A stretch of 51,767 nucleotides of DNA from Neelides folsomi. Lineage: Eukaryota > Arthropoda > Collembola > Neelipleona > Neelidae. This document shows positions 45,916 to 51,767 of this stretch, in pieces. The stretch lies in the NCBI GenBank assembly GCA_034687125.1, contig JAQGBZ010000413.1:1-51767 (forward strand). Reading direction: 5' to 3'. The notes beneath the pieces were generated by a model, which saw nothing but the letters and a program-made list of their open reading frames with translations, was not told the origin of the DNA and did not search any database. The stretch's first letter is position 1; each line of letters opens with the position of its first letter. Made by a program: the position numbers and the translations under genes.

Positions 45916-47030
45916 ATGAAGGCTACCGTTTTATTATCACTTGTTCTTGGATTTGATTCATTTTGTTATTCAACATTTCTCAATTTTCCAAAATACGATT
46001 ATTTAAAAGATGTTCAAAATTCAGAATGTAAATTTGTTAAAAGTTTTATTAAATTAAATCAAATTTATGAATACGAATTAAAGAATTTACATAAAATTTA
46101 TTTATCCCAAATTAACAATTTACAAGAGAAGACATTTATTTTTTTTAAAATATTTTTTTATTTATAGTTACAATGAAATTGTATATTATTCCTGCAACAT
46201 TGACACAAAATTGCACATTACTCAAAACGTGGTATCCAGAAAACATAAATTGTGCAATGTGCATTTGTCTCTCGGGAGCATTTTCTCGTTGTTTTCCAAC
46301 TCCTGGCTGCAAACCTGGAAATAATGAAACTAAATTGATAGACCAAGAGAACGGAATTAAGAATAAAATTAAACTTGGCTTAACTTCTTCCCTAAAAGAC
46401 AAATTGAACAGCTTGCATAGCGCGCATAAATTTAAATTCACAACTCAAAGAAATCAAAATATTATACCAACAGTTTCCCCAATGATGATGACAACGAAGT
46501 TGATCGACAGTGGATTATCAAATATTACTATTATTATAGAACCACCCATAATCTCAACAACAACCGAGGTTTCAATTAATCCAACAACAATCGAAACCAT
46601 TGAGACAACTTTGGAAAATAATGAAGAAACTACAACGTCTATTAATGAACAATTAGCAAATAAATATGAAAATGAAACAACGGTTGGAATTGAAGCTTCT
46701 TCAACAACTGTAAAAATTGAAAATCCATCCATTCAAACGAGTACTGAAACAATAACGGAATTAAATAATCCAACTAATGGATCTGTTGAAGATTTTGAAT
46801 CAACTGATATTTTAATTACTGATGCAACGGAAAGCTCAATTGAATTGTCTTTTTCCACAAGTATGAAAAAACCTGAAAAGATCATTACCAATCCAGAGGA
46901 TGAAATCAGTTCCACGACATTTAAATCAACACCTCATAAGAACAAAACTGATGTTGCTCCAAAAGACCCCGAAATATCTATTACATCTTATGAAATTGGA
47001 TCATTAGAACTTGAAGACTATATTTTATAA
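45916..47030 (+). CDS. Secreted mucin-like protein with one pacifastin-like motif
   Basis: Two exons, 45916-46027 and 46168-47030, in phase (GAA T|TT), giving 324 aa. Signal peptide MKATVLLSLVLGFDSFCYS. One six-cysteine motif, CTLLKTWYPENINC then AMCICLSGAFSRCFPTPGC, has spacing C-x11-C-x2-C-x-C-(x2)G(x4)-C-x5-C. This is close to pacifastin serine-protease inhibitors (C-x9-12-C-N-x-C-x-C-x2-3-G-x3-6-C-T-x3-C), though the conserved Asn and Thr are changed; a small VWC-like unit is the alternative. The rest is Thr/Ser/Glu-rich, mucin-like, with many N-x-T/S sites. By inference an extracellular, glycosylated inhibitor or matrix protein. If exon 1 were unspliced it would end at 46167 without the motif. 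Two proteases follow within 4 kb. Confidence 0.65.
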
Positions 47031-47159
47031 AAATCTGATATAAAGAACTCAATTTTTCCTGAACGTTTGAATGATATGATTTTATGAATATTTTACAATA
47101 AATTTTACACATATTATTATGCTCAAGAAACTTATTTTATTACACCCTTATTAAAGAAA

Positions 47160-48734
47160 CTACCAAGGAACTGTTGCCATGGAACCGATGAAACAACGAT
47201 TCTTTCCACGAGCAATTTTGATGTATCCTTGATCTCCCCATCCCTCACTCCAAGAGTTTTTAACAATCCAATAATCTCCTCCGGTGGCATCGTTACCATA
47301 TCTGCAAATCATAAATAACATATATTTTATAATTCATATATTTACACAATTTTACCATATTAATTAAATGATAATATTTATATTTTATTTTATTTTACTA
47401 CAACTAGTTTAGAGTAATTTTAATTAATTAAAATAATAAAATTCATTTTTATCAAACTGACCCAACAGCAACAATAGCATGGAGACTTTGGCATCCTGCT
47501 TCAGTGTTGCAAGCTTCGTCATCATAAACTCCACTTTTGTATTTGGGGAAGCTTTTAGGAACGCAAACTCCAACTGAGGCCTTAAAAATTAATTGAAAAT
47601 TAAATTTATTTTTAGTGTTATTTTTTAATATTTAAATTTTACAGGTCCGTATTGAGCAACAGCACTCATAAGATTTCCTTCATTTTGAAGCATGTAATAT
47701 CCATTGATTTTTCCGAGAATTTTATTGACATCCGCTGTACAAGTTCTGGCTTGACCATCTCCACTGACATATGGGTAATCTGAATCATACTGAATTCCAT
47801 TTTGTTTAATCCAGTCCCATGCATCTCCCATCCAAGCTCCATTGCAATCCTTCTTAAAGCAACTGAAATTTTTATAAAACATCACAATAAGATTTATTAG
47901 ATTAATGTACTTATATTTAAGAATATTTGAATATTTACTCCACAAGCATTTGTTCGCTCAAAAAGGCCAATGTGCTAACTTTTCCATGAATGTAAATCAG
48001 TGATTCGAGGGATCCCAACTAGTTTGGCCAAAATTTAAAATTTTTAATAATTCATTTTTGAGTTATTTGAATTTCAATTATAAAATCTATAAAATGTTAT
48101 TAATTATAAATTCATACGACTGAGAAAGACCAGCATGAACCGCATTGTCCTTGATCTCTAACTCCACTAATATAATTTTTTCCATCTTTATTACGCCAAT
48201 CGATATTATCAGGATTATCTTTGGTGAATTTGGCTTCGAATTCTGCAGAGTTGTCGGTGTAATTTGGTCTCTTGATATTTCCAAGTCCAAGATATGCCAC
48301 GGTTTCTTCGTGGGTCATGTCAGTGAATTGATTCACACCTAATTTTATGTGAAAAAGAAAAAATGGTAAAAAATAATTAAATTTTAAAACATAAATTGAA
48401 AAGGTGATCTTAATTTTTTAAATAATATTTTAATTTTACATACCTTGTTGGTAAGAATGACCAGCGGCATTGAAAGCTTCAATTTCCTTCAAGTGCTTAA
48501 GGAACGTTGTTTTCCTGTAGGATTCTTCATGGTGATTTTTGTAGGTTTTGGAATATTGAGCCTAAAATTCAAATTGTATCTATGTAAAAAGAAATTCAAT
48601 ATATTAATTTTAAATAGAGTTTTATATCTTGCCTTGAATTGGGCCCAAGCTAAATCTCCAGTTGGTGGAGAATCGCTTAAAAGAACGCAGGATCCGCTAG
48701 CCAAAACGGCAGCCAAAAACAAAATGGTCTTCAT
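47160..48734 (-). CDS. Cathepsin L-like cysteine protease
   Basis: Secreted or lysosomal papain-family (C1A) endopeptidase, in arthropods often a gut digestive enzyme. Seven exons: 48734-48633, 48561-48444, 48338-48118, 48018-47939, 47862-47643, 47580-47462, 47301-47160, giving 333 aa, the normal length. Seen: signal peptide ([16 protein letters not shown]), inhibitor propeptide with an ERFNIN-type helix ([20 protein letters not shown], first Asn replaced by His), oxyanion Gln and catalytic Cys in [20 protein letters not shown], catalytic His in [11 protein letters not shown], catalytic Asn in [12 protein letters not shown]. All active-site residues are intact. Intron 1 uses a GC donor (AAG|GCAAGA), the only non-GT donor I needed in this window. 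Confidence 0.93.
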
Positions 48735-49475
48735 GGTGAGATGATTTTGAATAAAATTTTGGATTTAAAATTTTGTTTTTATACGCAAATTTTTTTGTTG
48801 ATTGTACCTTGAAATGCCAACTTTTGAAATTAAGAAAATTTATTAACGGCCATTAATTTAAATTGACTATTAACAAGTGGTTTAAATTAATTTCGAATCA
48901 ATTAAAGATTTTAATGGAATATTTTGGTCATTTTTAAATTTTTAAATGCTGTATCTCAATTACATAATTATTAAACATTACATTGATTTATTATAGAATT
49001 TATTTGCTTTTCATTAGTTTCATATTGTTACTTTCAATTTTAATTTAATGAACATTTTTACGTTATTTGTTATTTTGGTATGCAAATATCAATACTTATA
49101 GTATGTAAACGATTATTATTAGATTTGTAATTATTTAATTAATTATTAGCTTGAGGTTACGATGATTGTAAAACTAATTAATGAAATTAATTATATGAGC
49201 ACTAGAATTACTCAAACAAACTACCCATAATTAAATGATTTATTCCATTGGTATAACCGTATAAGTCTCAATAATGGAAACAAGAATACCAATAATTAAT
49301 AAAATAAAATTTTATTATGTAACTATTTAATATATGTAAAGTATGGTACTAATATAATATTTTTTACTGTTATAACTTTATTAATTTTATTAAAATCTTG
49401 AATTTTCTAAATAATTTTATATTTTTCATTTTGCGAAATATCCACTCTACATTATATTTTTACAAAAATGACCAA
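48735..49475. other. Gene-free stretch
   Basis: Contains the cathepsin promoter at its left end: on the minus strand a TATAAAAA lies at about 48777-48784, some 45 bp before the ATG. The rest is A/T-rich with no gene. Confidence 0.5.
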
Positions 49476-50531
49476 TTAAGATGGGTACTTGTTACAACTA
49501 TTATTATTTACAGAATTAAATGCGTTAACAAGCCCATGTCCAACGTGATAATTAGGAGACATCAAATCAGAAAACTTTTCCTTAACCTCTTTAGCAGATG
49601 TAGATTCACATGTCTCATTAATTGGATTCGTTTTTTGACAACATCCAGCAATTGCCATTCTTATTTCCAAATTGCCCCAATTAGGATATTTAGATTTGAG
49701 CAGAGCGGCAATTCCAGCAACATGAGGAGATGAAAAACTTGTTCCATTTTGGAGATAATAAGCGGATTCTGTTTCATACACAGGAACCGTAATGTCATTT
49801 CCAGGTGCCACAAAATCAGGTTTAAAAACTGTATTAATTGTTGACGGTCCTCTGCTGCTAAATTTTGAAATGGTCAAATTTTCATCAATTGACCCAACAG
49901 TTATAACTTTCGACAATTGCGCCTCAAAATTCAAAGTTCCGCATTGTTTATCGGCCCCTCTATTTCCACTCGCAAATATCACCACGATATTTAGTTTATC
50001 CATGATTTCAATAATTCGTAGAAATCCTTCATTATCTTTTGCATATTTAATTGGATCTTCGGAATGGTTAGTTCCTCGACTATTTTGAATTATATTGGGA
50101 GAATATTTACAAGTATATTTATAAGTCCGGACATAAAAAATGTTCATAACATGCTCTGATATTTCGAGTAGGACAATGAGATTCACTTATGCATGTTAAA
50201 CAAGCAGCCCATTTGGCTCCAGGAGCCACGCCAATGTTTTACCCAACGATAACTCCTGCGACGCTGGTTCCATGCCCGAACACATCCCGGGGAAATTTAG
50301 AATTCTTATCATTTGGGTCAAACCATCCATATTCTCCGAGATAATTGTCTTTTAATTCTTCGTGGGTGTATGTAACTCCTGTGTCAAAAATTGCAACGCG
50401 GACATCTTTCCCAGTTATTCCTTGAGCCCAAACTTTATCCGCTTCGATGGTTTGAATTCCCCAAGGTAGTGAAGATTTTGGAATTTCTGTTGTTGTTGTT
50501 ATTGGTTTCTTTGTTGTTGTAGATGTTGTAG

Positions 50532-50565
<34 letters not shown>

Positions 50566-51180
50566 AGGACGAGTTAAAATAACAAAAAGTTCATTCCTTG
50601 GTTTACATCTTCGATTCTTTGGTCTGCAAGGTCGATTTGGTCCTCTTTGACGAACTTCGGGAAGATATTGTGCCCGTTTGGTTTGTTGGTTTAAAAATTG
50701 AAGCAGAAATTTTAAAGCATTCGGATTAAATTGGCCCGATTCGGAAGTTGATGCTTGTGTTTCTTGTTTTATTCTGCTAACAGGATTGGAGAGTTCTTCT
50801 TCAGAGATATATTTAACATTGGAAAGGTTGGAAAGAAGATACAAAATTGTTGAGTTTGCATTTGAAATGAAAATTTCATTCGATATCCAAAAACTTTTAT
50901 ATTGAGGTGAATATTTTTCTAAAATGCTTTTGGCTTCTTCTTGGGATTCACTTGCTTGGGATTGTAATTCAAAAACTGTATTTCTAATTAATTCGTCATT
51001 TGGAATATTATTGCGATAATCAGAAGCTTTGGTGGTAATTGAATTATTATTTATAAATATCACACAGATATTTGATGTCGCATTTTCTTTTTCATATATT
51101 TTTAATAGTGAAGGGGAGATTTTAGATGAAATAATAAAATGTAGAAAGGATGCCAAAAATATTAAAATCGTTGATTTCAT
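49476..51180 (-). pseudogene. Subtilisin-like serine protease, disrupted
   Basis: Secreted S8-family protease reading frame with two breaks. From ATG 51180: signal peptide (MKSTILIFLASFLHFIISS), propeptide, an Arg-rich patch (RGPNRPCRPKNRRCKPRNE), a poly-Thr linker, then the catalytic domain with Asp in AIFDTGV and His in FGHGTSVAG. A TAA at 50239-50241 follows VAGVIVG, but the same frame goes on reading conserved subtilisin sequence (NIGVAPGAKWAACLTC) to about 50125, where a one-base shift moves it to the frame 50186-49476, holding PNIIQNSRGTN, FSSRGPS and the catalytic Ser in NGTSFSSPHVAG. All three catalytic residues survive, so the damage is recent or an assembly error. Bacillopeptidase-F-like features are suggested by IGVAPGAKW. 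An intron removing both breaks would delete essential core, so I call it a pseudogene. Confidence 0.72.
50487..50565 (-). repeat. Thr-codon microsatellite in the subtilisin linker
   Basis: On the plus strand a run of GTT triplets, the complement of ACA/ACC-type threonine codons, encodes a linker of about 25 mostly Thr residues with a few Ser and Lys. Such triplet runs vary in length between individuals. Linkers like this are common between propeptide and catalytic domain of secreted proteases. Confidence 0.8.
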
Positions 51181-51589
51181 TATGAATTTTTTTGGGAATC
51201 TTTACACTTGTAATTTAAACTTTAATGTCTTTAATTAAATAGGCATTAATAGTAAAATATAAATACGTAGATAGCTTTATATATAGTAAAATCATAGAGT
51301 TTAATGCTAATTTAAAATAAAACTAATATATTCAGTAAAATTATTCTTTTCTATCACTTGTAATTTAAATTAAATATTAGAATTTCAAATAAATTAGTAA
51401 ATGTGCAATTAAAATAACATTAACGATAAATATTACATCAGAACCCATCGGTTATTAAAAATTCCCTCTTATTGTTAATGACTGATGCAGAAAACATAAA
51501 TAATTGATATTATTTTTTGATTTTAATAAAACATTTAAAAATATTAAATAAATATTACATAGAAATTTAGGCTAACATATCGCTATCTT
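51181..51589. other. Gene-free stretch
   Basis: Should contain the promoter of the disrupted subtilisin. A/T-rich; nothing else seen. Confidence 0.45.
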
Positions 51590-51767
51590 GTAAAATTGAG
51601 GCTCCATGGAGCACCATGGTGCTCCATAAAGTGAAATTTCGCTCCATGCAGTTTTCTTTGTAAATTTCCCTATCTTATAAAATTCCGCTTCATGGAGCAC
51701 CATGTTGCTCCATGGAGCGAAACTCCATGGTGCTCCATGCAAAAAAACTCCATGTTGGTAAAAATCG
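51590..51767. repeat. Palindromic GCTCCATGGAGC tandem repeat, running off the end
   Basis: At least two copies of a unit of about 85 bp (starting TATCTTGTAAAATT near 51585 and TATCTTATAAAATT near 51671), each with dense self-complementary blocks: GCTCCATGGAGC, CACCATGGTG, TGGAGCACCATGGTGCTCCA. The block should form strong hairpins and is richer in G+C than its surroundings. It continues past the window edge, so its full extent is unknown; satellite or the end of a foldback element. Confidence 0.7.

Noticed and set aside
50125..50241. An intron that would remove the subtilisin stop and shift
   Set aside because: It would delete conserved core sequence (NIGVAPGAKW and the following segment) needed for the fold.
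1..51767. tRNA or rRNA genes, CRISPR arrays, bacterial-type operons or viral genes
   Set aside because: I looked on both strands and recognised none; the gene structures are eukaryotic throughout.

Overview
This is a eukaryotic window of about 74-75% A+T (my estimate by eye). Its genes have short introns (mostly 60-200 bp, GT-AG) and many encode secreted or membrane proteins. The gene content points to a hexapod arthropod: three divergent ionotropic-receptor genes, a gustatory-receptor-like gene, an odorant-binding-protein-like gene, two ZAD-type C2H2 zinc-finger genes, a CYP3-clan-like P450, a pacifastin-like protein and a cathepsin L. OBPs and ZAD fingers together favour an insect or a close relative. 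I cannot name an order. Exon joins were made by hand from splice sites and reading phase; every model given as intact has a total length divisible by three.

Layout. 1-1400 is transposon debris: a LINE reverse-transcriptase remnant split by a 350-bp inverted-repeat element, then a piggyBac-like shard. 1.5-8.7 kb is a tandem duplication: two minus-strand ZAD zinc-finger genes, each unit also carrying a copy of the first exon of the next plus-strand gene. Only the third copy of that exon (8553-8728) is in a complete gene (8553-10863, about 543 aa, unrecognised). 11.1-11.5 kb holds a small cysteine-rich secreted peptide. 14.4-24.8 kb holds three intronless ionotropic receptors with a P450 gene in opposite orientation between the first and second. 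25.6-27.3 kb is a decayed MACPF gene. 28.1-33.8 kb is a long minus-strand gene with Cys/Gly/Pro-rich segments and two possible last exons. 35.2-39.3 kb is a two-domain C-type lectin whose 2.6-kb intron contains a complete receptor-like gene on the other strand and a hAT-type miniature element. Then come an OBP-like gene (40.0-40.9), two zinc-finger pseudogenes (42.1-42.4 and 44.4-45.3) flanking an intact 3-hydroxyacyl-CoA dehydrogenase type-2 gene (43.2-44.1), a pacifastin-like mucin (45.9-47.0), a cathepsin L (47.2-48.7), a broken subtilisin (49.5-51.2) and a palindromic repeat running off the right end.

Themes. The window is chemosensory (three IRs, one GR-like, one OBP-like) plus digestion, detoxification and defence (P450, cathepsin L, subtilisin, lectin, pacifastin-like, Cys-rich peptide). 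It is shaped by local tandem duplication, apparent gene conversion, small DNA-transposon insertions and gene death. The best leads are the nested receptor gene, the homogenised 3' halves of the ionotropic receptors, the Cys-rich peptide with an unusual cysteine spacing, the long Cys-rich gene with alternative ends, and the repeated dead copies of one first exon. I found no wholly new system that the sequence alone can prove.
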